From Bradyrhizobium arachidis (GTDB lineage: Bacteria > Pseudomonadota > Alphaproteobacteria > Rhizobiales > Xanthobacteraceae), in the NCBI RefSeq assembly GCF_015291705.1, contig NZ_CP030050.1, positions 744,001-808,000 on the forward strand: DNA of 64,000 nucleotides, given 5' to 3'. Position numbers and translations under genes: made by a program. How positions within the stretch are numbered: position 1 is the stretch's first letter; the number at the start of each line of letters is the position of its first letter. Under the pieces are notes generated by a model, which saw nothing but the letters and a program-made list of their open reading frames with translations, had not been told where the DNA came from and searched no databases. This document shows positions 36,740 through 47,070 of this stretch, piece after piece.

Positions 36740-37663
36740 CTAGGGCAGGCTGCGCAAAAACTCTTCAACTTCAATACGTTGCGGGGCGGCCAGGCCGCCG
36801 CCATGGCGGCTGCATTTCAGCGCTGCGGCGGCCGCGGCGAATCGCAGCGCCTCCCGCACGTCGCCCCGCTCGGCGAGGCGAAGGGTGAAGGCGCCGTGGA
36901 ACACGTCGCCGGCGCCCAGCGTATCGACCGCCTCGACCGGGAAGGCCGCCGTCTCCTCCAGCGCGCCCGCCTCGTTCAGCCAGATCGTGCCGCGGGGGCC
37001 GCGGGTGGCGGCGAGGAAGGCCGGTGTCAGGGCGGCGAGGCGTTTCAAGGCGTCGCCGTCCTCAGCGATGCCGGCGGTCTCCTGCATTTGCTCGCTCGAA
37101 AACAGCAGGTGCGAGGCGGCGGTGAGCAGGCCGTCCTGCAACGACATGGCGCGATCGACGCCGACGATGACGGGAATGCCGCGTCGGCGTGCTTCAGTGC
37201 AGAGATCGATGCAAAAGGCGCCGCAGCGGCTCTCGACCAGCAGCGCCTGGCAATCGGCGAGCAGTTCGCCGGCGTCGGGCAATGTCACGTGCCACAGGCC
37301 GGGATCGCGATAGATGGTCAGCGTCCGTTCGCCGCTCGCATCGATCATGATCGCGGAGACGGGCGTCATGAGACCCGGCATGCGCACGATGTGCGTGGTC
37401 TCGATGCCCTCGGCGGCCATCCGCGCGAGGATGAAGCCGCTCGATGTTTCGTCGGCGTCGCCCATCGGTCCGGCGAAAGAGACGCGGCCGCCAAGTCGCG
37501 CAATCGCGATCGCGGCATTGAGCGCATTGCCGCCGCAGATCTCCGCGAGATGGCTGGCATTGGCCTTGCTGCCGCGCGCAGGCACGGAATCGACGCGAAA
37601 CGTCAGGTCGCGCACGGGAATGCCGATGCAGAGGATGCGCGGCGCGGTCGCAGGTAGCGCCAT
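36740..37663 (-). CDS. PfkB family sugar kinase
   Basis: A 307-residue ribokinase-fold kinase. Substrate-binding GGNALNAAIAIARLGGRVSF near residue 45, and the PfkB signature DTLGAGDVFHGAFTLRLAER with the catalytic Asp near residue 250. It phosphorylates a sugar or related alcohol; identity is unknown. Ends of PfkB and nudC genes are separated by six bases, so they may be co-transcribed. Confidence 0.9.
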   Translation of the reverse strand: MALPATAPRILCIGIPVRDLTFRVDSVPARGSKANASHLAEICGGNALNAAIAIARLGGRVSFAGPMGDADETSSGFILARMAAEGIETTHIVRMPGLMTPVSAIMIDASGERTLTIYRDPGLWHVTLPDAGELLADCQALLVESRCGAFCIDLCTEARRRGIPVIVGVDRAMSLQDGLLTAASHLLFSSEQMQETAGIAEDGDALKRLAALTPAFLAATRGPRGTIWLNEAGALEETAAFPVEAVDTLGAGDVFHGAFTLRLAERGDVREALRFAAAAAALKCSRHGGGLAAPQRIEVEEFLRSLP

Positions 37664-37669
37664 CGGCGG

Positions 37670-38608
37670 TCAGCTCTTGTCGTGCACCCAGCGGCCGAGC
37701 AGGTGATGGGCGATGGCGAAGGGATGCGGACCGGCGAGCCCGTCGGGATGCGTCCGCATCAGCATCTTCGCCGCCTCCTCACGCGTGAACCAGCGCGCGT
37801 CCTCGAGCTCCGAGTGATCGACGACGATGTCCTCGTTCAGCGCCCGCGCGCTGCAGCCGATCATCAGCGACGACGGATAGGGCCACGGCTGCGTCATGTA
37901 ATATTGCACGTCGGTGCAGCGGATGCCGGATTCTTCGAATATCTCGCGGCGCACCGCGTCCTCGATCGTCTCGGCGGCCTCGACGAAGCCGGCGAGGCAC
38001 GAAAACATGCCCGGCGGAAATTGCTTCTGGCGGCCGAGCAGGCATTTCTCGCCTGATGCCACGTGCATGATCACGACCGGATCGGTGCGCGGAAAGTGCT
38101 CGGCCTTGCAAGCGGGACATTCGCGTTTCCAGCCGCCTTCCTTCATCGCGCTGCGCGCGCCGCAATTGGCGCAATAGCCATGGCGCTGGTGCCAGCTGAC
38201 CATCGACTTCGCCATCGCGATCGCCGAGAGCTCGTCGGGCGGAACCACGCCCTGCATTGCCATGCCGCGCAGCTCGGTGACGGTGTAGTCCTCGCGGCCG
38301 ATCAGCTTTTCGGCGGCGGCCTGCGACAGGCCCATGCCGAACATCGCGGCACCGTCGCGCAGGCCCAGAAAGATCGTGCCGGGATTGGCGCCGCATTTCA
38401 GCGCCTCGTCGATTCCGAGCAGCGCGCGCGCCTTGTCGCCGTCGCGCTTCACCAGCAGCGAGTCGCGGTAGACCACATAGGCGCGCGATGAGGACTTCTG
38501 CTCCAGCGCGAACAGTTTTTCGTCGTCGCGGCGCAGATGCGCGGCGCGATCGAGGACATTGGTGACGAAGGCCGGCTGCCCCAGCGGAAATGCGTCGAAT
38601 GCTGACAT
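37670..38608 (-). CDS. nudC: NAD(+) diphosphatase (NADH pyrophosphatase)
   Basis: A 312-residue Nudix hydrolase that cleaves NAD(H), and in relatives removes NAD caps from RNA. The zinc ribbon has four cysteines (YCANCGARS, RECPACKAEHFPR), the Nudix box is GFVEAAETIEDAVRREIFEE followed by SGI, and the NudC-specific SQPWPFP motif appears as TQPWPYPSSLM. Start at 38608 (MSAFDAFPLG). It lies ten bases after the HIT gene. Confidence 0.94.
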   Translation of the reverse strand: MSAFDAFPLGQPAFVTNVLDRAAHLRRDDEKLFALEQKSSSRAYVVYRDSLLVKRDGDKARALLGIDEALKCGANPGTIFLGLRDGAAMFGMGLSQAAAEKLIGREDYTVTELRGMAMQGVVPPDELSAIAMAKSMVSWHQRHGYCANCGARSAMKEGGWKRECPACKAEHFPRTDPVVIMHVASGEKCLLGRQKQFPPGMFSCLAGFVEAAETIEDAVRREIFEESGIRCTDVQYYMTQPWPYPSSLMIGCSARALNEDIVVDHSELEDARWFTREEAAKMLMRTHPDGLAGPHPFAIAHHLLGRWVHDKS

Positions 38609-38618
38609 TGTTATTCTT

Positions 38619-39038
38619 TCAACCCAACCAGATTTTTCGGCGAAGCGCGCTGATGAAATTCTGAACCTCTGCGGCATCGTGTGCCAGCGGCGGCATCACG
38701 CCCCAGACCGGCCGCGGCCAGGCGGCGTCACTGGTGCGGCGTGCGATGATGTGAACGTGAAGCTGCGGCACGAGGTTGCCGAGCGCTGCGACATTGAGCT
38801 TGTCGCATTTGGTGATCTCCTTCAGCGCGCGCGAGACGCGAGAGATCTCGGTCATCAGTTGCGCCTGCTGCACCTCGTCGAGATCGATGATCTCGACCGC
38901 GTCAGGCCGCCGGGGCACCAGCAGCAGCCAGGGATAATGCGCGTCCTTGATGACCAGCACCTTGGACAGCGGCAGATCGCCGATGTCGATGGTGTCCTCT
39001 TTCAGGCGGGAGTGCAGCGACCAGGCGGGATCAGACAT
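38619..39038 (-). CDS. HIT family protein
   Basis: A 139-residue histidine-triad protein. The triad is in PQLHVHIIARR near residue 100, slightly modified from HxHxHxx. The N-terminal region (LPLSKVLVIKDAHYPWLLLV) is typical of bacterial HIT nucleotide hydrolases or transferases. The start at 39038 (MSDPAW) was chosen because the upstream frame runs into repeat sequence. It forms a short operon with nudC. Confidence 0.9.
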   Translation of the reverse strand: MSDPAWSLHSRLKEDTIDIGDLPLSKVLVIKDAHYPWLLLVPRRPDAVEIIDLDEVQQAQLMTEISRVSRALKEITKCDKLNVAALGNLVPQLHVHIIARRTSDAAWPRPVWGVMPPLAHDAAEVQNFISALRRKIWLG

Positions 39039-39141
39039 ATGTGTTTCCGGATGGCCCGTGGGGCGGGCTGGTTGGGTCGGACCATACGATACGGGGTTAG
39101 CGAGGGGAAGGTTAAGGCTCCGCTGCCATTGCATAGACGGT

Positions 39142-39173
39142 CGTCGTCCCGGACAAGCGGAGCGCCGATCCGG
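39142..39173. repeat. Left half of a family D repeat interrupted by IS110
   Basis: CGTCGTCCCGGACAAGCGGA with GCGCCGATCCGG. The sequence continues, after the IS110 element, with GGGACCCATAACCACAGG at 40280. The intact arrangement is seen at 58503-58646. Confidence 0.85.
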
Positions 39174-39179
39174 CAACTG

Positions 39180-40262
<1,083 letters not shown>

Positions 40263-40279
40263 CAGACTTCCAAGACACA

Positions 40280-40395
40280 GGGACCCATAACCACAGGAAG
40301 AAATTTGGCGAAGACTCGTGGTTGCCAGCTCGCGCCGCAACTTTTCCCTGTGGTTATGGGTCCCGGGTCTGCGCTGACGCTTGCCCGGGACGACG
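40280..40395. repeat. Right half of the interrupted family D repeat
   Basis: GGGACCCATAACCACAGGAA, then TTTGGCGAAGACTCG, then CCCTGTGGTTATGGGTCCCG and CCCGGGACGACG. Confidence 0.85.
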
Positions 40396-40421
40396 ACCGA
40401 GTTTGTGGCCGCGCCGGTGGC

Positions 40422-41549
40422 TTACGCCTCCGCCAGCACCCGCGCATTGGCGCGGACCGAGGCTTCGCTGACACGGATGCCGAGGCCGGGACCATCGGGC
40501 ACCACGACGTGACCGGCGCGGTTCGCCACGCGCTCTTCCAGCACATCCTCGGTCAGCACGTGATGCGGCATGTAGAATTCACAGCCGAGCGAGATGCCGG
40601 GTGTGGCCGCGATCAGCTGCGTGCCGGCGGCAAGGCCAATGCCGCCCTCCCACAGCGTGCCGCCATAGCCGGGCAGGCCGGCGATGTCGGCGATCGCCAT
40701 GATCGCCTGCGCCTCGAACAGGCCGCCGGCCTTCATCAGCTTGATCGAGACGGCATCGGCCGCCTCGCGGCGCACCACCTCCATCATGTCGCGGCGGTCG
40801 AAACAGCTCTCATCCGCGAGCACAGGCGTTTCCAGCGCCGCGGTGAGCTGCGCCATCACGTCGAGAAATTTGCGTGGCACCGGCTGCTCGATGAAGGTCG
40901 GCGCGAACTCTTCGACATCGCGCAGGATCTTGATCGCGCCGAATGGCGCCAGCGCCTGGTTGTAGTCGACGCGCAGATCGACCTTGTCGCCGAACTCTTT
41001 GCGGATCGCTTCGAGATGATCGAGGTCCTCGCGATGCGGCTTCACACCGGTCTTGACCTTGTAGATGACGTTGCCTTCAGGAACCATCTTTCGCATGCGC
41101 TCGAGGTCAGCGGCGAAATCGGGATCAGCGATGGAGAATGACAGGGGAATGGTGTCGCGCACGCGGCCCCCGAGCAGGTCGGCAACCGACAGGCCCGACG
41201 ACTTGCCGACGATGTCGAGTAGCGCCATCTCGATGGCGACCTTCGCCTCGGCATGTCCGACCAGCGCGCGGTCGAGCTCCGTCATCAGCGCGCGGATGCG
41301 GCGCACGGGTTTGCCGAGCAGGATCGGCCTTAAGTAAATGTCGAGCGCGGAGAACGCAGCCTCGGGCGTACCGGTAAACACCTCCCACGGCGCGGCCTCG
41401 CCCCAGCCGACCACGCCCTCGCTCGACGTCAGCTCGAGCAGCACGCGCTTCACCGTGCCCTTGACGTTGCCGACGCCCTGCAGGCGCGCCATCTTGATCG
41501 GGCTTTCGATCAGGAACAGCCTGATGCGTTCGATGGTTGCTTCGGTCAT
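40422..41549 (-). CDS. Enolase-superfamily enzyme, muconate lactonizing subgroup
   Basis: A 375-residue TIM-barrel enzyme with the MLE-subgroup ligand set: KVKTG (Lys-x-Lys on strand 2), Asp in LRVDYNQ, Glu in FIEQPVPR, Asp-Glu in VLADESCFD and the Lys of [10 protein letters not shown]. Lysines on both faces of the active site fit racemisation/epimerisation as well as cycloisomerisation. It is the last gene of an operon with an amino-acid-type ABC importer, so the substrate is more likely an amino-acid derivative than muconate (inference). ATGA overlap with the SDR gene. Confidence 0.88.
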   Translation of the reverse strand: MTEATIERIRLFLIESPIKMARLQGVGNVKGTVKRVLLELTSSEGVVGWGEAAPWEVFTGTPEAAFSALDIYLRPILLGKPVRRIRALMTELDRALVGHAEAKVAIEMALLDIVGKSSGLSVADLLGGRVRDTIPLSFSIADPDFAADLERMRKMVPEGNVIYKVKTGVKPHREDLDHLEAIRKEFGDKVDLRVDYNQALAPFGAIKILRDVEEFAPTFIEQPVPRKFLDVMAQLTAALETPVLADESCFDRRDMMEVVRREAADAVSIKLMKAGGLFEAQAIMAIADIAGLPGYGGTLWEGGIGLAAGTQLIAATPGISLGCEFYMPHHVLTEDVLEERVANRAGHVVVPDGPGLGIRVSEASVRANARVLAEA

Positions 41550-42301
41550 GTCAGGCCTCCATTGACGTGCCAGACCTGGCCGGTGACGTAGGACGCCTTC
41601 GGCGACGCCAGGAAGGCGATGATCTCGGCGACTTCCTCAGGCCGCCCGCGGCGGCGCATCGGAATCAGCGCTTCGGTCGCGGCGATCTGCTCGGGCGACA
41701 GCCGGCTTTCGCTCGGCTTGTCCTTGATGATGAGGCCCGGCGAAACCGCGTTGACGGTGATGCCATTTTTCGCAAGCTCGACCGCGGTCAGCCGCACCAG
41801 CGCCTCCAGCGCGGAGCGGCTCGCGGCGGTGGCCGCAAACGGCGCGAATTCGGGCCGGATCGCGTGCGCCACGAAGGACGATACCGCGACGATCCGCGCG
41901 TCCTGCCCGGCCCGCAGCAGCGGCAGCGCGGCCTCGACCATGCGCGTGAAGGCCAGTGCGGATTCATCCATCGCCTGGCGGAATTGATCCGCCGGCGTGC
42001 CGATGGCGCTGCCGCGGCGGGCGTGGCCGCCGACAAGAACAAGTCCGTCGAGCCGGCCGAAGGCGGTTTGCGCGGCGGCGATGGCGTTGGCGGCAGCAGC
42101 CTCTTCGGCGAGATCGCCGAGGCACTTCGCGACCACGGCGCCTTTCGTTTCAGCTTCGGCTGCGGTCGCGTCGAGACCTTCCGCGTTCGAGCGCGTGTGC
42201 AGCAGCAGCGCGGTGCCGGGGCTTGCGAGCAATTTTGCGGTGGCGCGGCCGATGCCGCTGGCGGCACCGGTGACGAGATAGGCGCGATCGATATCAGGCA
42301 T
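41546..42301 (-). CDS. SDR-fold protein lacking the catalytic Tyr/Lys
   Basis: A 251-residue short-chain dehydrogenase/reductase by fold: [18 protein letters not shown] at the N-terminus, VGGHA in place of NNAG, the Ser of [11 protein letters not shown], and ITVNAVSPG after the active site. Where the family has YxxxK, the sequence reads [13 protein letters not shown], so Tyr is Thr and Lys is Arg by the alignment of AxxALEAL. It therefore may not be a normal oxidoreductase. Start ATG 42301 overlaps the ABC ATPase stop (TGATG). Confidence 0.88.
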   Translation of the reverse strand: MPDIDRAYLVTGAASGIGRATAKLLASPGTALLLHTRSNAEGLDATAAEAETKGAVVAKCLGDLAEEAAAANAIAAAQTAFGRLDGLVLVGGHARRGSAIGTPADQFRQAMDESALAFTRMVEAALPLLRAGQDARIVAVSSFVAHAIRPEFAPFAATAASRSALEALVRLTAVELAKNGITVNAVSPGLIIKDKPSESRLSPEQIAATEALIPMRRRGRPEEVAEIIAFLASPKASYVTGQVWHVNGGLT

Positions 42302-43107
42302 CACGATGTCGCGTTGGCCGGCGGCAACGCGCCGGTGCGGTGGAAATGGCTGAGGAAGGCGCGCGTCGCGGCCTGCTGCGGATTGTCGATCACCTGCCGC
42401 GCCGGGCCTTCCTCCACGACGACGCCGTCGCGCATGAAGATCAGGCGGTCGGCGACCTCGCGGGCGAAGGCAATCTCGTGGGTCACGATCACCATGGTCA
42501 TGCCTTCGGACGCCAGGCGCTGCATCACATTGAGCACCTCGCCGACGAGCTCAGGGTCGAGCGCCGAGGTGGCCTCGTCGAACAGCATGACATCAGGCTC
42601 CATCGCCAGCGCCCGCGCGATCGCGACGCGCTGCTTCTGTCCGCCGGAGAGTGTCGCCGGATATTGATCCGCCTTCTCCGCAAGGCCGACTTTTGCAAGC
42701 TGGGCCCGCGCGAGCTTCTCGGCGTCCGCCTTGGCCATGCGGCGCACGGTGACCGGCCCTTCCATCACATTCTGCAGCGTCGTCATGTGCGGAAACAGGT
42801 TGAAGTGCTGGAACACCATGCCGGTGGTGGCGCGGAACTTTGCGAGAGTCTTCACATCGGGCAGCTTGGTGCCTTGACCGAACGCAAAGCGCGTGTCGCC
42901 GACGCGGACGCTGCCGCCGTCGGGCGCGACCAAGAGATTGATGCAGCGGAGCAGTGTCGATTTGCCGGAGCCGGACGGGCCGATCAGCGCGACGACGCCG
43001 CCCTTGGCGACGTCGAGGTTGATGTTCTTCAAAACCTCGTTGCTGCCAAAGCTCTTGCGCAGGCTGCGGATCTCGATTTTCGAAGTGTTCTTGGATGGCT
43101 CGCTCAT
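42301..43107 (-). CDS. Amino-acid-type ABC transporter ATP-binding protein
   Basis: A 268-residue ATPase. Walker [18 protein letters not shown]-loop [15 protein letters not shown], signature [16 protein letters not shown], Walker [17 protein letters not shown] and H-loop [13 protein letters not shown]. The GlnQ/HisP-type segments mark a polar amino acid uptake system. 4-base overlap with the permease gene before it and TGATG overlap with the SDR gene after it. Confidence 0.95.
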   Translation of the reverse strand: MSEPSKNTSKIEIRSLRKSFGSNEVLKNINLDVAKGGVVALIGPSGSGKSTLLRCINLLVAPDGGSVRVGDTRFAFGQGTKLPDVKTLAKFRATTGMVFQHFNLFPHMTTLQNVMEGPVTVRRMAKADAEKLARAQLAKVGLAEKADQYPATLSGGQKQRVAIARALAMEPDVMLFDEATSALDPELVGEVLNVMQRLASEGMTMVIVTHEIAFAREVADRLIFMRDGVVVEEGPARQVIDNPQQAATRAFLSHFHRTGALPPANATS

Positions 43108-43766
43108 TCGCTCACCGCCAGTCGCTTCTCGCCGCGGCGGACGATGATGGTGAGCGGGATCAGGATCGCCGCATAGGCGACCGCGACCGCCGTGTAGGTC
43201 TCCAGCGGCCGGTAGCTGTCATGGGCCGCGACTTGGCTTTGATAGACCAGATCAGGCACCGCCAGCACCGAGACCAGCGAGGTGTTCTTGAACTGGATGA
43301 TCGACTGGTTCATCAGGGCCGGGATCATGCGCTTGATCGCCTGCGGCAGCACGATGCGCCGCATGCTCTGGCCCGGCGTCATGCCGAGCGCGGCGCCGGC
43401 TTCCGACTGGCCCTTGTCGATCGAGATGATGCCGCCGCGGATGATCTCCGAATAGAACGAGCCGCCATAGAGCGAGAGCGCCAGCGCCGATGCGGTGATC
43501 GGTGTCATCTCGACGCCGGCGAGGATCGGCAGCGCGTAATAGAACCAGATCAGCTGCACCAGGATCGGCGTGCAGCGGAACGCCTCGATGAAGGCGAGGG
43601 CTGTGAGACGCACGGCCTTGAACCGCGACAGGCTGCCGAACGCGCCGAGCAGGCCGAACAGCAGCCCGCACACGACGATGACGATGGTGAAGCCGACGGT
43701 GACGCCGAGCCCGTTGAGAAAGAGCCAGCGATAGCTCCAGAGGATGCCGAAGTCCCACTGATACAT
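43104..43766 (-). CDS. Amino-acid-type ABC transporter permease
   Basis: A 220-residue HisM-type permease with about five helices. The family motif is in [18 protein letters not shown] and the cytoplasmic EAA loop reads [20 protein letters not shown] with [13 protein letters not shown]. It would form a homodimeric channel, as only one permease gene is present. A family E repeat separates it from the binding-protein gene. Confidence 0.94.
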   Translation of the reverse strand: MYQWDFGILWSYRWLFLNGLGVTVGFTIVIVVCGLLFGLLGAFGSLSRFKAVRLTALAFIEAFRCTPILVQLIWFYYALPILAGVEMTPITASALALSLYGGSFYSEIIRGGIISIDKGQSEAGAALGMTPGQSMRRIVLPQAIKRMIPALMNQSIIQFKNTSLVSVLAVPDLVYQSQVAAHDSYRPLETYTAVAVAYAAILIPLTIIVRRGEKRLAVSE

Positions 43767-43791
43767 GCGTGCGATTACTCGTCGTCGGTGC

Positions 43792-43872
43792 CGTCATTCC
43801 GGGGCGCCCGAAAGGGCGAACCCGGAATCTCGAGATTCCGGGTTCGATGCAGCGCATCGCCCCGGAATGACA
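43792..43872. repeat. Family E palindromic repeat, copy 2, inside the ABC operon
   Basis: GTCATTCCGGGGCGCCCGAA, then the perfect palindrome GGAATCTCGAGATTCC, then GCATCGCCCCGGAATGACAG. It lies between the binding-protein and permease genes, where it could stabilise or terminate the upstream message. Confidence 0.88.
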
Positions 43873-43882
43873 GTGTGAAAAT

Positions 43883-44731
43883 TTACAACGACACGCCCGG
43901 CGGAATGTCCGCTTCCGTCACGCCCACCAGCTCCATATTCGTGATGATCGCGTTGCGGATGAAGCCGAGGCCCTTGTTGAAGTCGATCCAGGTGTTGACG
44001 TAGTCGCGGAAGGTCTTGTCGTTCTCGCGGCGGAAGCCGGCGTTGGACGTGGTCGCGAAGATCGGCGTCGGCAGCACGAACTGGCCGAGCGAGGGGTTCT
44101 TCTTCAGGACGGTCAGCGAGAGCATGGTGATCAGGCACTGCGCGTCGACGCGTCCGGTCTGCAGCGCGGCGGTGGCATCGTCGGCGGTCTTCAGCCGCGA
44201 GATCTGCGCCTTCGGCGTCAGGCGGCTGACGACCTGGTCGTGCGAGGAGCCCTGGTCGACGGCGATCTTGACGTCCGGCGAGTTCAGCTCGGCCCAGGTC
44301 TTCGGCTTGAAATCCTTCTTGCAGAGGATGCCGAAGGCGTTGTTGAAGACCGGCACCGAGAAATCGACCACCAGCGCGCGCTTCGGGGTCGGGTTGAGGC
44401 CGAAGAAGATGTCGATCTTGTTGGACTGCAGATCGAGCACCGAATTGCCCCAGGTGGTCTCGGTGATCTCGAGCTCGGCCTCCATGTCGTCGGCGAGCCC
44501 CTTGGCGATGTCGATGTAGAAACCCTTCCACTGGCCGGTGGCGAGGTCCTTCATGTAATAGGGCGCGCCGCCGCCGACCGCGCCGATCCGCATCTTCTTG
44601 GTGCGACGGATGCGGGCGAAGGTCGATTCGTTCGGGTCGGCCGCGGTCTGGGCCACGGCCGGGGCAGCCAGCGCGGCCGCGGTCACCGCGCCAAGTCCGA
44701 CAATCGATGCAACATCACGACGTGTAACCAT
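43883..44731 (-). CDS. Amino-acid-type ABC transporter substrate-binding protein
   Basis: A 282-residue periplasmic binding protein. The N-terminus VTRRDVASIVGLGAVTAA is a Tat-like signal ending near PAVAQTA. The SBP_bac_3 core includes MRIGAVGGGAPYYM, KGFYIDIAKGLADDM, KIDIFFGLNPTPKR and VAVDQGSSH-type VDQGSSHDQVVSRL. Start 44731 was preferred over 44740. First gene of the five-gene operon; high level expected from its promoter-proximal place and the repeat downstream of it. Confidence 0.92.
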   Translation of the reverse strand: MVTRRDVASIVGLGAVTAAALAAPAVAQTAADPNESTFARIRRTKKMRIGAVGGGAPYYMKDLATGQWKGFYIDIAKGLADDMEAELEITETTWGNSVLDLQSNKIDIFFGLNPTPKRALVVDFSVPVFNNAFGILCKKDFKPKTWAELNSPDVKIAVDQGSSHDQVVSRLTPKAQISRLKTADDATAALQTGRVDAQCLITMLSLTVLKKNPSLGQFVLPTPIFATTSNAGFRRENDKTFRDYVNTWIDFNKGLGFIRNAIITNMELVGVTEADIPPGVSL

Positions 44732-44878
44732 TGGGATCAATCGCTTTTCTGGTTGGGTGGAGTTCCGGCAGCGTTCTTAGCAAGGTGGTCCAATCAGTGA
44801 AAGCACAGCCTATCGGCTGAGCAGATCCGGATTTGCCCGGATGCTGGGCAAACCCCGCCGGTTCGAGCCGATACCCGC

Positions 44879-44908
44879 TTGCTTTCCGCTTCCTTTGGCC
44901 CCAAATAG
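44879..44908 (+). promoter_or_regulatory. Putative promoter of the SRP RNA gene
   Basis: TTGCTT at 44879-44884 and AAATAG at 44903-44908, 18 bases apart, place a start site close to 44914, where the RNA is expected to begin. Only moderate matches to the consensus. Confidence 0.4.
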
Positions 44909-44913
44909 GGACC

Positions 44914-45012
44914 GGGAGATTGGCGGTGGACGAGCCACTCGCCAACCGGGTCAGGTCCGGAAGGAAGCAGCCCTAACGAGGTCCGGATCGGGTCGCTCGT
45001 CAGTCTCCTACC
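44914..45012 (+). ncRNA. ffs: Signal recognition particle RNA (4.5S type)
   Basis: The universally conserved Ffh-binding hairpin is present: GGTCAGGTCCGGAAGGAAGC followed by AGCCCTAACGAGG (about 44948-44981), with the GGAA-type tetraloop region. The outer helix can be drawn from GGGAG / CTCCT and GACGAGC / GCTCGTC. CCTGTTTTT at 45011-45018 gives the expected 3' T-run. The RNA joins Ffh to direct membrane proteins to the translocon. It precedes dnaX. Confidence 0.93.
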
Positions 45013-45019
45013 TGTTTTT
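45004..45019 (+). terminator. T-run at the end of the SRP RNA
   Basis: The closing helix of the SRP RNA is followed by CTGTTTTTCC, a plausible intrinsic termination site. Confidence 0.45.
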
Positions 45020-45105
45020 CCGAGCGAATTGCGCCGGCGGGCCTCCCGCCAGCGCGCTCCTTTCCGCAAAAGCCGGCCGAGAGACATTTCATTGCGGATC
45101 GACCG

Positions 45106-46965
45106 ATGACCGACGCTGGCGCCCCTCCGAACCCCGATAGCGCCGGCCAGGCCAACGCCCCCTACCGGGTGCTGGCGCGCAAATACCGCCCCTCTTCATT
45201 CGACGATTTGATCGGCCAGGAAGCCGTGGTCCGCACGGTCTCGAACGCGTTCGAGACCGGTCGCATTCCGCAGGCCTGGATCCTCACCGGCGTCCGCGGC
45301 GTCGGCAAGACCACCACTGCGCGTATCCTGGCCCGTGCACTCAACTACGAGATGCCGGATGGCTCGGTGAAGGGCCCGACCATCCACATGCCGACCTTGG
45401 GCGTGCATTGCCAGGCGATCATGGAAAGCCGGCACATGGACGTGCTGGAGATGGACGCGGCCTCGCACACCGGTGTCGACGACGTGCGCCAGATCAATGA
45501 CAGCGTGCGCTACGCGCCGGCCAGCGCCCGCTACAAGGTCTACATCATCGACGAAGTCCACATGCTGTCGACGGCGGCGTTCAACGCCTTCCTGAAGACG
45601 CTCGAGGAGCCGCCGGAGCACGCCAAGTTCGTGTTCGCGACGACCGAGATCCGCAAGGTTCCGGTCACCGTGCTGTCGCGCTGCCAGCGTTTTGACCTGC
45701 GCCGCGTCGAGGCCGACGTGCTGATGAAGCACCTCGCCAACATCGCCGCGAAGGAAAGCGTCGAGATCGAGCCGGAAGCGCTCGGCATCATCGCGCGCGC
45801 GGCGGAAGGCTCGGTACGCGACTCGCTGTCGCTGCTCGACCAGGCGATTGCGCATGCGGCGGGGCAGGTGAAGGCCGACGCGGTCAGGCAGATGCTGGGC
45901 CTCGCCGACCGCACCCGCGTCATCGACCTCTTTGATTCGCTGGTCCGCGGCGACATCGCCGCCGCCTTTAAGGAGTTCCGCGACCAGTACGATGTCGGTG
46001 CCGATCCGATCGTCGTGCTGTCCGATCTCGCCGAGTTCGTGAACTTCGTCACCCGCGTGAAGATCGTGCCGGCGACCGCCGACAACGTCGCCTATGGCGA
46101 GACCGAGCGCGTCCGTGCGAGGGATTTCGCCTCGAAGATCTCAATGCGGGTGCTGTCGCGGATGTGGCAGATGCTGCTCAAGGGCATCACCGAGGTGCAG
46201 GCCGCGACGCGTCCCGCCGCGGCCGCCGAGATGGTGCTGGTGCGCATCGCCTATGTCGCCGACCTGCCGACGCCGGACGAAGCGATCCGGATGCTGGAGC
46301 AGAATGGCGGCGGCTCGCCGGTCGTGAACGGCGGAAGTAGCGCGCGCAGCAGCGCGCCGGCCGCACCGATGGCCTCCGCGGCGCCCGTTGCCTCCGCGGC
46401 GCCCGTTGCCTCGGCGGCGCCGGTCCGCATGCCGACCTCATCGCCGACCGCCTTCGGCGGAGGCGCTGCCCGGCCGCAGATGGCAACGCCCGCGCCTGAT
46501 ACCCAGGGTGCGGCGCCCCAGCTGCGCATCACCAGCTTCACCCAGCTCGTCGCGCTCGCCGGGCAGAAGCGCGACATCATGACCAAGAGCGCGCTCGAGG
46601 GCGACATGCGCCTCGTCCGTTTCGAGGAGGGCCGGCTCGAAGTCGCGCTCGAGCCGAACGCGTCAAAGACCATGATCTCCGAGCTCGCACGCAAGTTCGA
46701 GATGTGGACCGGCCGCCGCTGGACCGTGATCGTCTCCAACGAGCAGGGCCAGCCGACGCTGCGCTCGGTGAACCAGGCCGCCAAACAGGAGCATGCCCGC
46801 ACCGCGGAAGCCGATCCGCGCGTGCAGGAGGTGCTATCGCGTTTCCCCGGCGCGAAGGTCGTCGAGGTCCGCAGGCTTGCCCCCGAGGCGCCGGAATCCA
46901 ATATTAACGCCGACTACGGCAGTGACGATCCGCCCGACGGTTCCGACGCCGACGACGATCTTTGA
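45106..46965 (+). CDS. dnaX: DNA polymerase III subunit gamma/tau
   Basis: A 619-residue clamp-loader ATPase. LARKYRPSSFDDLIGQE at the N-terminus, Walker A GVRGVGKTTTARIL, Walker B YIIDEVHMLS, sensor 1 FATTEIRKVPVTVLSRCQRF, SRC motif included. The zinc-binding module has only one Cys (GVHCQAI), the other ligands being replaced. A Pro/Ala-rich linker with an 18-bp tandem repeat leads to the tau C-terminal domain. The stop codon TGA is shared with a palindromic repeat. No clear frameshift site for a gamma form was identified. Confidence 0.96.
   Translation: MTDAGAPPNPDSAGQANAPYRVLARKYRPSSFDDLIGQEAVVRTVSNAFETGRIPQAWILTGVRGVGKTTTARILARALNYEMPDGSVKGPTIHMPTLGVHCQAIMESRHMDVLEMDAASHTGVDDVRQINDSVRYAPASARYKVYIIDEVHMLSTAAFNAFLKTLEEPPEHAKFVFATTEIRKVPVTVLSRCQRFDLRRVEADVLMKHLANIAAKESVEIEPEALGIIARAAEGSVRDSLSLLDQAIAHAAGQVKADAVRQMLGLADRTRVIDLFDSLVRGDIAAAFKEFRDQYDVGADPIVVLSDLAEFVNFVTRVKIVPATADNVAYGETERVRARDFASKISMRVLSRMWQMLLKGITEVQAATRPAAAAEMVLVRIAYVADLPTPDEAIRMLEQNGGGSPVVNGGSSARSSAPAAPMASAAPVASAAPVASAAPVRMPTSSPTAFGGGAARPQMATPAPDTQGAAPQLRITSFTQLVALAGQKRDIMTKSALEGDMRLVRFEEGRLEVALEPNASKTMISELARKFEMWTGRRWTVIVSNEQGQPTLRSVNQAAKQEHARTAEADPRVQEVLSRFPGAKVVEVRRLAPEAPESNINADYGSDDPPDGSDADDDL
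46372..46425 (+). repeat. Three 18-bp tandem repeats within dnaX
   Basis: Units of the form GCCTCCGCGGCGCCCGTT at 46372, 46390 and 46408 (the last one slightly diverged) encode Ala-Ser-Ala-Ala-Pro-Val three times in the flexible linker. Confidence 0.85.
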
Positions 46966-47011
46966 GCATGATCCGGAAAAGTGTGCAGCGGTTTTCCGAG
47001 AGATCATGCTC
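46964..47011. repeat. Family H palindromic repeat between dnaX and ybaB
   Basis: GAGCATGATC at 46964-46973 and GATCATGCTC at 47002-47011 are exact inverse complements, with GGAAAAG...GGTTTTCC inside. The dnaX stop codon overlaps its first bases. Confidence 0.85.
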
Positions 47012-47024
47012 GAACAATAAAGCA

Positions 47025-47046
47025 AAAGCGCGCTTCATCGCGCTTT
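47025..47046 (+). terminator. Hairpin before ybaB
   Basis: AAAGCGCG-CTTCAT-CGCGCTTT is a perfect 8-bp stem with a 6-base loop. There is no T-run, so it could be a weak terminator, an attenuator, or an RNA-stabilising structure between dnaX and ybaB. Confidence 0.45.
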
Positions 47047-47070
47047 GGCCAGTTTGAAGGACGAGCACCC

